Assembly: GCA_019353055.1 (NCBI GenBank)
Contig: JABAHL010000004.1
Coordinates: 1 to 64,000 of the forward strand
Length of the DNA stretch: 64,000 bases
Source: Faucicola osloensis_C
GTDB taxonomy: Bacteria; Pseudomonadota; Gammaproteobacteria; Pseudomonadales; Moraxellaceae
Direction of reading: 5' to 3'
In this document: positions 52,106 through 61,020 of the stretch, piece after piece
Position numbering within the stretch: position 1 is the stretch's first letter
Layout of the letters: each line of letters begins with the position of its first letter
Position numbers and translations under genes: made by a program
Notes under the pieces: generated by a model
Database searches by the model: none
The model's input: the letters and a program-made list of their open reading frames with translations, nothing else
What the model was told of the DNA's origin: nothing

Positions 52106-52927
52106 TTACCATAAATTAATCTCAAGCGCGCCCAGCATCATTTTTGCTCCCACAATCAGCAGCAGACCACCAAACATGCGCTTTAAGGTGTTGGCAGGCA
52201 ATTGGTGCGCCAATTTTGCTCCCACCTTGGCAAATAGATAACTCGTCACTGAAATACACAAAAACGCAGTGACATGCACAAAGCCAATCGCCTCAGCGGG
52301 CAAACCCTGTACATCTTTACCAAAGAACATAAACCCAAGCGCCCCTGCAATGGCAATCGGTAAGCCGCAGGCTGCTGACGTACCCACTGCTTGTTGCATG
52401 GTCAAACCAAAACGGCTCAAGAACGGCACAGTAAAACTGCCACCGCCAATACCGAAAATCGCCGATGCTGCGCCAATCAGTCCGCCAACCCCTGTTTGTA
52501 CAGGTGCAGATGGCAAGTGAGTGGTCGCGATAACTTCCGATTTTTTAGCCAGAAGCATTTTTAGCCCCATAAACAGCGCCATGCCTGCAATCAAAAACGC
52601 CAAGACCTTGCCATGCAATAAATCTGCGATATAAGCACCAACAAAACTACCCACCACCAAGCCAATCGACATATTGCGCCATACATCCCAGCGCACACCA
52701 CCGCGCTTATTGTGCGATTGCATGGAGCTTATCGATGTCACCACAATCGTGGCAAGCGATGTCCCTACCGCCAAATGGGTAATGACGTCGCTTGGATAGC
52801 CATACGCTTTAAAAATCGCCATCAGCACGGGTACGATTATCAATCCGCCACCGACGCCAAACAGCCCAGCACAAGTGCCAGCAAATGCCCCCGCCAGCAA
52901 AAACCACAGATACATCATTTTTTGCAT
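52106..52927 (-). CDS. TauE/SafE (TSUP) family permease
   Basis: A 273-residue inner-membrane protein of the TSUP family, with about eight hydrophobic segments in two homologous halves. The signature GLFGVGGGLIIVPVL (about 22-36) is repeated in the second half as AIFGIGGGSFTVPFL, the internal duplication expected in this family. Members move sulfite, sulfoacetate, taurine-derived or other organosulfur anions; substrate unknown here. AAAGGA precedes the first ATG. It converges on ribA with 41 bp between them and no clear terminator. Confidence 0.88.
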   Translation of the reverse strand: MQKMMYLWFLLAGAFAGTCAGLFGVGGGLIIVPVLMAIFKAYGYPSDVITHLAVGTSLATIVVTSISSMQSHNKRGGVRWDVWRNMSIGLVVGSFVGAYIADLLHGKVLAFLIAGMALFMGLKMLLAKKSEVIATTHLPSAPVQTGVGGLIGAASAIFGIGGGSFTVPFLSRFGLTMQQAVGTSAACGLPIAIAGALGFMFFGKDVQGLPAEAIGFVHVTAFLCISVTSYLFAKVGAKLAHQLPANTLKRMFGGLLLIVGAKMMLGALEINLW

Positions 52928-53027
52928 TTCCTTTGATTAAAAATAGCGTTAGTATAGCAAACTTATCTTTTTGACGTTTGTAACATTGTGCCTAAGCTTA
53001 TGAACCCGACCCTATATACCCATCCCC

Positions 53028-53957
53028 ATGAAAATTGATTCGCTTTGCCATACCCACTTAGCTAGCACCCACTCAACCAACAGCCAGCTAATTGAGTGGA
53101 TGGTGCTAAGCTATCAAGAGCAGTCGCCCACCGACCATAACCGACCGCATTTTAGCCGACCCCATTTGTTGACTGCTGATACCCAATCAGGCGGACGTGG
53201 TCAACACGGCAGAACATGGCAATCTCCGCTAGGCAATGTTTATTTATCGCTGTATGTGCCGACACAAGCCTATGCATTACCGCAAAATCTTTGCTTATCT
53301 TATCGATTAGATGGTCGCTTGTCACTGTGCGTGGGTTATCAGCTCAGTCAAATCCCTATCATAGAACACATCAATCAAACAAGACTGGCAAAGCATTTGC
53401 CAACCATTGGTGTCAAATGGGTGAACGATGTGGGTTTTTATCAACCACAAGACAACCTACCTGACCAATTTCAAAAACTCTCGGGTATTTTGATAGAGCC
53501 TGTCAATGTCGCAGGTCAAATGTTAGGGGTCGTCGTCGGTGTGGGGGTCAATATTGCCCATGCCCCTGTGCTGAACGAGCAAACCCAAGAAGGCTTAAAC
53601 TACCAAGCGGTAAGCCTGCAAGATTTGACAGCGCAGCGCTTACATCCCAGTGAGTTTTATCAGCCTGTTACCGATGCCATAGCTAATGCAATTAGGCAAT
53701 TTAATCAGCTGCAAGCGGCTGAAGCGAGCCAGCAATTTATCCATGATTTTGCGCAAAGAGACGTATTAAAAAACAAGCATTTGCAAATTCATAACGCCTT
53801 ATCTGAGCAATCAATAACAGGCATTGCAGCAGGTATCGATGCGCAAGGCTGTCTACTGATTGAGCAAGCAGATGGCAGCATACAAACGATTTGGACAGGC
53901 ACGATTCAAGTTTTGGATTCAACCGTTTCATCGTTGCAGGCAAATAAACACAAATAA
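53028..53957 (+). CDS. birA: Biotin-protein ligase BirA (no DNA-binding domain)
   Basis: A 309-residue ligase that attaches biotin to the acetyl-CoA carboxylase carrier protein. The biotinyl-AMP loop is GGRGQHGRTWQSP, followed by KWVNDVGF and LSGILIEP. The N-terminal helix-turn-helix of E. coli BirA is absent, so it should not act as the biotin-operon repressor. An insertion near residues 30-48 (His/Pro/Arg-rich) and another at 80-115 make it longer than the usual 240-270 residues for this monofunctional type. coaX follows 26 bp later, a very common pairing. Confidence 0.9.
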   Translation: MKIDSLCHTHLASTHSTNSQLIEWMVLSYQEQSPTDHNRPHFSRPHLLTADTQSGGRGQHGRTWQSPLGNVYLSLYVPTQAYALPQNLCLSYRLDGRLSLCVGYQLSQIPIIEHINQTRLAKHLPTIGVKWVNDVGFYQPQDNLPDQFQKLSGILIEPVNVAGQMLGVVVGVGVNIAHAPVLNEQTQEGLNYQAVSLQDLTAQRLHPSEFYQPVTDAIANAIRQFNQLQAAEASQQFIHDFAQRDVLKNKHLQIHNALSEQSITGIAAGIDAQGCLLIEQADGSIQTIWTGTIQVLDSTVSSLQANKHK

Positions 53958-53983
53958 AACACCCCATTCAAAGGCTATTATTT

Positions 53984-54712
53984 ATGACAAAACTTTGGCT
54001 AGACTTGGGTAATACCCGCTTAAAATATTGGCTTACGGACGATAGCGGTCAAGTGCTGGATCATGCGGCTGAGCAGCATTTGCAAGCGCCTGCCGAATTG
54101 CTCAAAGGGTTGACCTTTCGGCTTGAACGACTCAATCCTGACTTTATCGGGGTGTCATCCGTGCTTGGACAAGCCGTCAATAATCACGTCGCAGAAAGCC
54201 TAGAGCGATTGCAAAGACCGTTTGAATTTGCCCAAGTCCATGCCAAGCACGCGCTGATGTCGAGCGATTATAACCCTGCCCAACTTGGCGTTGATCGCTG
54301 GCTACAAATGCTCGGTATCATCGAGCCTAGCAAAAAACAATGCGTGATTGGCTGCGGCACTGCCGTTACCATTGATTTGGTCGATCAGGGTCATCACTTG
54401 GGGGGCTATATTTTTCCCAGTATCTATTTGCAGCGCGAGTCGCTATTCTCGGGAACGCGCCAGATTAGTATTATTGATGGCACTTTTGATAGTATAGATT
54501 CGGGCACCAATACCCAAGACGCGGTGCATCATGGTATTATGTTATCCATTGTTGGGGCCATCAATGAAACCATTCATCGCTACCCACAATTTGAAATCAC
54601 CATGACAGGCGGTGATGCCCATACTTTTGAGCCGCACCTATCAGCCAGCGTGGAAATTCGGCAAGACTTGGTATTGGCGGGATTACAGCGTTTTTTTGCC
54701 GCTAAAAAATAA
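53984..54712 (+). CDS. coaX: Type III pantothenate kinase
   Basis: A 242-residue ASKHA-fold kinase that phosphorylates pantothenate, the first step of coenzyme A synthesis. Motifs: phosphate loop DLGNTRLKYW, GVDRWLQMLG, and IGCGTAVTIDLV. The type III enzyme is not inhibited by CoA and needs a monovalent cation. Length is normal. It lies between birA and a lipoprotein gene, all on the plus strand with short gaps, consistent with an operon. Confidence 0.94.
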   Translation: MTKLWLDLGNTRLKYWLTDDSGQVLDHAAEQHLQAPAELLKGLTFRLERLNPDFIGVSSVLGQAVNNHVAESLERLQRPFEFAQVHAKHALMSSDYNPAQLGVDRWLQMLGIIEPSKKQCVIGCGTAVTIDLVDQGHHLGGYIFPSIYLQRESLFSGTRQISIIDGTFDSIDSGTNTQDAVHHGIMLSIVGAINETIHRYPQFEITMTGGDAHTFEPHLSASVEIRQDLVLAGLQRFFAAKK

Positions 54713-54776
54713 CACTAAAAATCAAAACTAAAAACCAGAAATAAAATTAGCCATTAAGAAAAAAAGGAAATCACCG

Positions 54777-55250
54777 ATGAAAAAAATCATTCAAACCACA
54801 AGTATCGCCTTACTCACTACGAGCCTATTGACCGCCTGTATGACTGCGCCTACGTTGCCCGCCAAGCCAACGCCTTCAACAGTCAACCAGCCCGCCAATG
54901 CCACTGGCACGGTCACGCTTACGCTGGGTCAAAACATCTTTGTTAAAGAACACCAGCTAAATCTGACTTTTGATAAAGTGCTCAATGATAGCCGCTGTGC
55001 CACAGGCGTACAGTGTATTTGGGCAGGCAATGCCACGGTAGCGGTCACGGCTATGACCACCACCGCTCACCCACAAAATTTCAATCTATCGATTGGGGAT
55101 TTGCGCGGTGACTTGCGTCAAACACAGCGTTTTGCCAATATGGATATTACCTTGACGGCGCTATCACCCATGCCTCTATCCAGTCAATCTACTGCCACGT
55201 CAACGAGCAATCTGCCTACTATCACCTTGACGGTTAAGCAAATTCCTTAG
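54777..55250 (+). CDS. Lipoprotein with DSRC...GVQCIWAG motif
   Basis: A 157-residue lipoprotein. The signal peptide ends in LLTAC (lipidated Cys at about 21), then Met-Thr. A Pro/Thr/Asn-rich linker (about 24-45) leads to a compact beta-rich domain. Its centre is DSRCATGVQCIWAGNATVAV (about 76-95), a motif I have seen in small bacterial proteins of unknown function. The two cysteines probably form a disulfide. The tail is Ser/Thr-rich. It follows coaX by 64 bp. The stop codon falls within a 12-bp tandem duplication. Confidence 0.75.
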   Translation: MKKIIQTTSIALLTTSLLTACMTAPTLPAKPTPSTVNQPANATGTVTLTLGQNIFVKEHQLNLTFDKVLNDSRCATGVQCIWAGNATVAVTAMTTTAHPQNFNLSIGDLRGDLRQTQRFANMDITLTALSPMPLSSQSTATSTSNLPTITLTVKQIP

Positions 55251-55261
55251 CAAATTCCTTA
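55238..55261 (+). repeat. 12-bp tandem duplication spanning a stop codon
   Basis: GCAAATTCCTTA occurs at 55238-55249 and 55250-55261. The lipoprotein stop TAG overlaps the junction of the copies. Confidence 0.9.
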
Positions 55262-55285
55262 ATTGTTATATCCCTAAAAAAGTAA

Positions 55286-55317
55286 TAAAAAAAAGGGGTT
55301 AATTGCCCCTTTTTTTA
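55286..55317 (+). terminator. Bidirectional terminator
   Basis: An A run plus GGGG (to 55298) pairs with CCCC plus a T run (55306-55317), 7-nt loop. It serves the birA-coaX-lipoprotein unit and the convergent TerC-family gene. Confidence 0.85.
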
Positions 55318-55332
55318 TACCCAAGCATTGGT

Positions 55333-56901
55333 TTAAACCGTTGCCACCATCGGGGCTTCACGTTCAACTTTTAATTTCAAAATGCGCGATGTTGAAGTTT
55401 CCAAAATAGTAAACTTATAGGCACCGATATAAATGGTTTGGTTGACTTCTGGGACATCGGTCAACTGCGAAATCAAATACCCGCCAATGGTGAACTGATC
55501 GGCATCGAGTAACAAATCCGGATCGTCAAGCTCCAAACGTAGTTGGTGCAAGCTTGCTGTGCCTTCAACTATCCAATAATCATCATAGGGGATAATTTCT
55601 AAGGTTTCATCTTCATCAGGGAACTCACCTGCAATCGCCTCTAGCACATCAAGCGGTGTCACTAGTCCTGCGACTTGGCCGTATTCATCAATCACCATCG
55701 CCAAATTACCTTTGGCTTTTTTGAGCATATTGAGCAGTTTTAGATTGTCAATGCTCTCTGACACAAACACAGGCTGCTGCTTGTTAAGTAATGGTTTAAT
55801 GGCGGTTTCAATATCTGCGACATTGTTATCGAGCAAATCCAAAAAGTCTTTGGCGCGTACTACCCCAAGCACTTTATCAATGGTATCTCGGCACACAGGG
55901 AACAAGCTATGCGGCGTATCAAGTAATTGCGCGCGCATTTCTTCGCGGCTACCGTTGATATTGACCCAAGAAATATCATTGCGCGGCGTCATGATGGTAT
56001 GTACATCGCGCTCATTAAGCGCTAGTACGCCACTAATCATATAACGCTCTTCTTGCGCAAATGGCATACTATCAAAATCAAAATATTCTGAATTATTCTC
56101 TGGGGTAACCGCTTCTTCGGTTTTACCACCCATTAAACGTAAAATCGCATCGGCGGTACGGTCACGAATCGGAATTTGATTTTCATATTTGGTTTTATTG
56201 CGTTTGGCTACTTGGTTAAACGCTTCAATCAAAATTGAGAACGCAATCGCCGCGTACAAGTAACCTTTTGGCATATGAAAGCCTAGTCCTTCGACAATCA
56301 AGCTAAAGCCAATCATCAATAGGAAACTTAAGCATAAAATCACCACAGTCGGGTGACGACCAACAAACTCCGTCAAGGCTTTAGACGCAGCCACCATCAA
56401 TACCATGGCAATGATCACTGCTGCCATCATGATTTCAAGGTGTTTTGCCATGCCTACGGCGGTAATCACCGCGTCAAACGAGAACACCGCATCTAAAATC
56501 ACAATCTGTGCGACAACCGCCATAAACCCAGCTTGCACTTTACTTTGGTTGGTATGTTCAGGTTTTCCTTCTAGCCGCTCATGCAGCTCTGTCGTTGCTT
56601 TAAACAGCAAGAACACCCCGCCTACCAATAAAATAATATCGCGAACCGATAAATCAAAACTTCCCAAAGTGAGTACGGGATCGGTTAAGGTAATGAGCCA
56701 TGAAATCATGGATAAGAGCACCAATCGCATGAGTAGTGCTAGACCTAGACCTAGATTACGGGCTTTAGCGCGCTGATGCGGCGGGAGTTTATTGGCTAGG
56801 ATGGCAATAAAGACAAGATTATCAATACCTAAAACAATCTCAAGAATGACAAGCGTCGCAAGGCTTAGCCACGCTGACGGGTCAGATAGTAGTTCTAACA
56901 T
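55333..56901 (-). CDS. TerC-CBS-CorC membrane protein (YoaE/YegH type)
   Basis: A 522-residue inner-membrane protein with three parts. A TerC domain with about seven hydrophobic segments (1-235) contains the metal-site-like ILEIVLGIDNLVFIAIL and DAVFSFDAVITAVGM, each with conserved acidic residues. A CBS-domain pair follows (about 300-425), with MTPRNDISWVNI and VIDEYGQVAGLVTPLDVLEAI. A CorC_HlyC domain ends it (about 440-515). The same layout occurs in E. coli YoaE and YegH. TerC proteins are linked to manganese export and cofactoring of secreted proteins; the transported ion here is not known. Confidence 0.88.
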   Translation of the reverse strand: MLELLSDPSAWLSLATLVILEIVLGIDNLVFIAILANKLPPHQRAKARNLGLGLALLMRLVLLSMISWLITLTDPVLTLGSFDLSVRDIILLVGGVFLLFKATTELHERLEGKPEHTNQSKVQAGFMAVVAQIVILDAVFSFDAVITAVGMAKHLEIMMAAVIIAMVLMVAASKALTEFVGRHPTVVILCLSFLLMIGFSLIVEGLGFHMPKGYLYAAIAFSILIEAFNQVAKRNKTKYENQIPIRDRTADAILRLMGGKTEEAVTPENNSEYFDFDSMPFAQEERYMISGVLALNERDVHTIMTPRNDISWVNINGSREEMRAQLLDTPHSLFPVCRDTIDKVLGVVRAKDFLDLLDNNVADIETAIKPLLNKQQPVFVSESIDNLKLLNMLKKAKGNLAMVIDEYGQVAGLVTPLDVLEAIAGEFPDEDETLEIIPYDDYWIVEGTASLHQLRLELDDPDLLLDADQFTIGGYLISQLTDVPEVNQTIYIGAYKFTILETSTSRILKLKVEREAPMVATV

Positions 56902-57216
56902 AGTGGGTCAGTTATTCTCTTGTAATGAGGGGCAAAAAATCAATAAACAGCAAAAACGAAAAATCAGCCGTTACCTTAGCAAATCATAGCAAAAAATCAA
57001 TGACAATTTGTGTCTGCTTTTGTAGATGGCACGCCAATTGTGCCAATACATCACTTGATATTTAACCTTACCCAAACCCTACATAGCTACTGCATCAACT
57101 GACTTTGCCAAAAAATATACTGATAAGTCATTTTATTTGATTCACAAATTGTTGATTTAGGTTAAATTAATCCATAGGACAGCGAAACTTCATTATGACT
57201 TTACAAGGATCAGTAT
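56902..57216. other. Divergent promoter region upstream of lipA
   Basis: A 315-bp gap between the TerC-family gene (minus) and lipA (plus). The lipA ribosome site AAGGA is at about 57206. No promoter hexamer pair or regulator site was convincing. Confidence 0.45.
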
Positions 57217-58266
57217 ATGTCAAATCATCGCTTTATGCGCCGTGCCGCCAAAGGATTGCTTTTTTCTTCCATCGCATTTTCTGCATCTTCTTATGCCTCA
57301 AGCTATTACAACTGTGCCAATGCCACAGGCTGTGTCGCAGTCACCACCCTTAACGCCACCTCAGATTTTGCAAAAACCAAATACCCTATCGTACTTGCTC
57401 ACGGGCTTGGTGGCTGGAGCAAAATGTTTGGTTTGGTCGATTATTTTAATGGCATCCCTCAAGATCTCACCAAAAATGGCGCAAGTGTGTATGTGACCAA
57501 GACATCAAGTGTCAATGACACCGAAGTGCGCGGCGAGCAGCTACTCCAACAAGTCAAAACCATCATTGCCATCACCGGCAGCCCAAAGGTTAACTTAATC
57601 GGTCATAGCCACGGTGGGATTGATATTCGCTATGTGGCGGGGGTTGCGCCATCGCTAGTGTCATCCGTGACGGCGATTTCCAGCCCTGAGCAAGGCTCAA
57701 AAATGGCGGATTGGACGGTCAAAATGGTGACTGAAGGCAGTGCCGCTGATGGGTTACCCGCTGGCGAATTTAATACCGCCTCTTTAATGGCAATCAAGTT
57801 TTTTGAATTGGTGGGCGGTGTGATGGATATTGGATCTGGTGTGCCACTCAATCAACTGCAGCAGCAAGATGGCTGGGCAGCCGTCAATTCACTCACCACC
57901 AATTACGCAGCCAAATTTAACCAAAAATTCCCTGCAGCCATGCCGACCAGTTATTGTGGATACCCAAAAAACACGGTGGTCAATAATGTACGTTACTACT
58001 CACTTAGTGGCGCCCAAACTATGACCATGCTTGTCGATCCGTCTGATGCGGTGTTGGGGTTGACGGGTTTATCATTCAATGGCGAAGCCAATGATGGTCT
58101 TGTCTCACCCTGTTCAAGTCGTCTGGGTGCAGTGATTCGTGATAACTACAAAATGAATCATATGGATTCAGTCAATCAGGTATTTGGCATTGTCAGTTTG
58201 CTAGACACCAATCCATTGACTGTCTATCGCAACCAAGTCAATCGCTTAAAAGGTCAATCGTTGTAA
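57217..58266 (+). CDS. lipA: Secreted triacylglycerol lipase, family I
   Basis: A 349-residue extracellular lipase with an alpha/beta-hydrolase fold. A signal peptide spans about 1-28 (ending Ser-Tyr-Ala-Ser). The oxyanion segment is LAHGLGGWSK (60-69). The nucleophile Ser131 lies in GHSHGG, the catalytic Asp293 in ANDGLVSPCSSRLG, and the catalytic His315 in NHMD. Cys247 and Cys299 probably form the conserved disulfide of Pseudomonas family I lipases. The segment after the nucleophile strand reads ISSPEQGS, where Pseudomonas and Burkholderia enzymes have a PHKGS-type sequence. The foldase gene begins four bases after its stop. Export would be Sec plus type II secretion. Confidence 0.93.
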   Translation: MSNHRFMRRAAKGLLFSSIAFSASSYASSYYNCANATGCVAVTTLNATSDFAKTKYPIVLAHGLGGWSKMFGLVDYFNGIPQDLTKNGASVYVTKTSSVNDTEVRGEQLLQQVKTIIAITGSPKVNLIGHSHGGIDIRYVAGVAPSLVSSVTAISSPEQGSKMADWTVKMVTEGSAADGLPAGEFNTASLMAIKFFELVGGVMDIGSGVPLNQLQQQDGWAAVNSLTTNYAAKFNQKFPAAMPTSYCGYPKNTVVNNVRYYSLSGAQTMTMLVDPSDAVLGLTGLSFNGEANDGLVSPCSSRLGAVIRDNYKMNHMDSVNQVFGIVSLLDTNPLTVYRNQVNRLKGQSL

Positions 58267-58270
58267 GCTT

Positions 58271-59377
58271 ATGCCTATGGTGCCTTCAAACAATCCTAAC
58301 ACAAACCAACGATCGATAAACTGGCTAATAATCGTATTAGCCAGTGGCATCATCGCATTATTGATAGCCTGCATACTGTGGTTAAAACCTAAGGACGCTG
58401 TCAAAACAGCCAATCCTTTGCAAAATGATGCCGCTAGTACGATGCCATCTGGTATATTGCCATCCAATCAAACCGTAACGCTAGTCAATGCATCCTCCGT
58501 CACCGCGAACGCTAACCCCTTGCCCACATCACTGCCCAAATCACTACAAGGCACCCAAGTCGATGGCGAAATTATTATCGATGAAAACAAGCAATTGGTG
58601 GTGACCGCAGGTTTGCGCCGACTGTTTGATTATTTTTTGTCCGCACAAGGGGAAGAGCCGTTAAGCCAGATTGAACAACGGGTGATTGCGTATATTCGTG
58701 AACATACGCCTGAGCCTGCCGCAAGCCAAGCGGTTAACATTTTTCAAAATTATCTAACCTATTTGACCGCTGTCAGCCAGCTAGATAAGCCTAAAGCACA
58801 GCAAAACCCCAATGTCAGCGCATTAGATTTATCTGCGATTAAAAACCAATTACGCGCAGTACAACAGCTGCAAGCCCGCTATTTTGACGCCAAAACCCGT
58901 GAAGCTTTTTTTGGGGATGAACAAGCCCTCAATGACTACAACATGACGGTCGTCGAAGCCAACCAAAACGCACAACTGAGCAATGACCAGCGCCAAGCCA
59001 TCATTGATAAGGCGCAAACTGCCTATATTGCCAGTGTTAAAGACCCAAATCTACAGACAAAGCTAACCCAGCAGCGCAATATTGACAAGTTATTAGCGCA
59101 AACGCAGCAAATGCAGCAGCAAGGGGCAACGCAAAGCCAAATCAATGCCATGCGTAGTCAATACGTCTCCCCTGAAGCGGTCAAACGGCTTGAGCAGCTT
59201 GACCAATCTGAAGCGCAATTTGCGCAGCGTGTGGCAACTTATCAGACACAGTCTAACCAAATACTGAGCAAATTGGGTAATGTGCCGCAAGCACAGCAAC
59301 AGATTGTGGCGTTACAGCAGACGATGTTTACGCCTGAAGAACGGCTACGCCTAGATGTATTGACAAAGCAGCCTTAA
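58271..59377 (+). CDS. lifO: Lipase-specific foldase Lif
   Basis: A 368-residue steric chaperone anchored in the inner membrane, needed to fold its lipase in the periplasm. One membrane segment (about 17-38) follows a short cytoplasmic tail. A Ser/Thr/Pro/Asn-rich linker (40-95) leads to the foldase domain. The family signature R-x-x-F-D-Y-F-L-S-A-x-G-E is at residues 116-128. The rest is alpha-helical and very Gln-rich (about 280-360), as expected for the extended helical headlock. The four-base spacing from lipA indicates translational coupling. Confidence 0.93.
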   Translation: MPMVPSNNPNTNQRSINWLIIVLASGIIALLIACILWLKPKDAVKTANPLQNDAASTMPSGILPSNQTVTLVNASSVTANANPLPTSLPKSLQGTQVDGEIIIDENKQLVVTAGLRRLFDYFLSAQGEEPLSQIEQRVIAYIREHTPEPAASQAVNIFQNYLTYLTAVSQLDKPKAQQNPNVSALDLSAIKNQLRAVQQLQARYFDAKTREAFFGDEQALNDYNMTVVEANQNAQLSNDQRQAIIDKAQTAYIASVKDPNLQTKLTQQRNIDKLLAQTQQMQQQGATQSQINAMRSQYVSPEAVKRLEQLDQSEAQFAQRVATYQTQSNQILSKLGNVPQAQQQIVALQQTMFTPEERLRLDVLTKQP

Positions 59378-59389
59378 CCTCACATTAAA

Positions 59390-59416
59390 ATGAGTTAAAT
59401 GAGTTAAATGAGTTAA
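59390..59416 (+). repeat. 9-bp tandem triplication after lifO
   Basis: ATGAGTTAA occurs three times in a row (59390-59398, 59399-59407, 59408-59416), 13 bp after the lifO stop codon. No strong terminator was seen between lifO and the convergent hisD. Confidence 0.88.
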
Positions 59417-59465
59417 ATGCCCTGCTGAATTGCCATAAGCTTTTGAATTGCCACAGGCTCGTAGC

Positions 59466-60761
59466 CTATTTCACACGGTAACGGGCTGAACGCGCGTGGG
59501 CATCCAAATTTTCTTCCACTGCCAAAATATCAGCGGTTTTTGCCAGCGTTTGGCTACCTTGCTCGCTACAATAAATAATCGAAGATTTCTTTTGAAAATC
59601 ATACACGCCGAGCGGTGAACTAAAGCGTGCGGTACCTGACGTTGGCAACACGTGATTAGGGCCAGCGCAATAATCGCCAATCGCTTCAGGGGTATAGCGA
59701 CCCATAAAGATAGCGCCCGCATGGCGGATCTCTTTTACCATCGCTTCTGGGTCATCTACCGATAATTCCAAATGCTCCGGCGCAATGCGGTTAATCACCT
59801 CAATGCCTTCTGCTCGATCTTTCACCAAAATCAGCGCGCCACGGTTGGCAATCGCCGCTTTAGCAATTTCAGCTTTTGGCAAATCTGCTAAGGCTTTTTC
59901 GATTTCCTGCGCAACTTTTTCGAGTAACAGCTCAGATGGGGTGACAAAAATCGCTTGTGCGACGGTGTCATGCTCAGCTTGCGACAATAAATCCATGGCT
60001 AACCAATCCGCTTTATCATTTGCTACGCCTTCGGCATATACCAGTACTTCCGAGGGGCCTGCAATCATGTCAATGCCTACTTGCCCAAACACGGCGCGTT
60101 TGGCGGCTGCCACGTATTTGTTACCAGGTCCTGTGATTTTATCGACTTGTGGGATGGTGTTAGTACCATAAGCCAACGCTGCCACCGCTTGCGCGCCCCC
60201 AATGGTAAAGACTTTATCCACACCCGCCAAATAAGCGGCCGCCAATACCAAGGGATTTAGTTCACCATGAGGGGCAGGCACCACCATGATAATTTGCCCG
60301 ACCCCTGCCACTTTTGCGGGTAACGCATTCATCAAGACGCTGGATGGATAACTTGCCAGCCCACCTGGCACATAAATACCCACTTTATCGAGTGGCGTAA
60401 CTTGTTGTCCAAGCGTATTACCTAGCGCATCTTGATACGTCCAGCTTTCTTGCCGTTGGCGCTCGTGAAAAGATGTGACGCGCTGTGCCGCCAGTTCAAG
60501 CGCTTGCTTGATTGTAGGGTTTAATCCATCAAATGCTTGTTTGAGCTTTTCTTGTGAAATCTCTAGCTCAGCAAAGGTTTTGGCAGGATGGTTGTCAAAT
60601 TGTTGGGTCAGTTTTAACACCACCTCATCCCCACCCTGACGCACTTGCGCGATAATATCATCGACCGTAGCCAGTAGCGCTGGATCATTTACCGTTTCAA
60701 AAGCAAGCAGCTCTGTCAATTCCTGCTCAAAACTGGCTTGTTGGCTATTTAACAATCGCAT
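59466..60761 (-). CDS. hisD: Histidinol dehydrogenase
   Basis: A 431-residue zinc enzyme that oxidises histidinol to histidine in two NAD-dependent steps. Features: DKVGIYVPGGLASYPSSVLMNALPA for NAD binding, GPGNKYVAAAKRAVFG, AGPSEVLVYA, the base-supplying EHLEL segment, and CAGPNHVLPTSGTARF. Length is standard. It is separated from hisG by the GGCT gene, a terminator and about 260 bp, so it is transcribed on its own. hisC does not follow. Confidence 0.96.
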   Translation of the reverse strand: MRLLNSQQASFEQELTELLAFETVNDPALLATVDDIIAQVRQGGDEVVLKLTQQFDNHPAKTFAELEISQEKLKQAFDGLNPTIKQALELAAQRVTSFHERQRQESWTYQDALGNTLGQQVTPLDKVGIYVPGGLASYPSSVLMNALPAKVAGVGQIIMVVPAPHGELNPLVLAAAYLAGVDKVFTIGGAQAVAALAYGTNTIPQVDKITGPGNKYVAAAKRAVFGQVGIDMIAGPSEVLVYAEGVANDKADWLAMDLLSQAEHDTVAQAIFVTPSELLLEKVAQEIEKALADLPKAEIAKAAIANRGALILVKDRAEGIEVINRIAPEHLELSVDDPEAMVKEIRHAGAIFMGRYTPEAIGDYCAGPNHVLPTSGTARFSSPLGVYDFQKKSSIIYCSEQGSQTLAKTADILAVEENLDAHARSARYRVK

Positions 60762-60930
60762 GGTATTCCCCTAACAATAAAAAATGACTAACCCATAGAA
60801 TAACAAATTTTTTCATGGATGAAAGCGGCTTTTTAGCCTGCCCAGCTTCATCAACCCATCAAAATCAGCTAAACTGAGCCAACTCATCACGACTTTCAGT
60901 TTTCGCCCAGTTAAAATTCGCCCATTTAAA
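60762..60930. other. Gap upstream of hisD
   Basis: About 170 bp that should contain the hisD promoter on the minus strand. No leader peptide with a histidine run and no clear promoter hexamers were seen. Confidence 0.4.
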
Positions 60931-60952
60931 AAAAGACGTCTTAATAACGTCT
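60930..60952 (-). terminator. Terminator after the GGCT gene
   Basis: AAGACGT (60932-60938) pairs with ACGTCTT (60946-60952), 7-nt loop. On the minus strand it is followed by a run of seven T. It separates the murA-hisG-GGCT unit from hisD. Confidence 0.8.
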
Positions 60953-61013
60953 TGTTTTAATCTTCAATGTCTTGATTTTCAATGTTTTCATCTTCCATGT
61001 TTTAATCTTCAAA
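60953..61013. repeat. Fifteen-bp imperfect tandem repeat, four copies
   Basis: Units of 15-16 bp such as GTTTTAATTCTTCAAT repeat four times with two to four changes each, filling the space between the terminator and the GGCT stop codon. Confidence 0.7.
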
Positions 61014-61020
61014 GACAGCT

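Noticed and set aside
29918..61013. CRISPR array
   Set aside because: The repeats seen are head-to-tail without spacers and differ in sequence from place to place; no cas genes are present.
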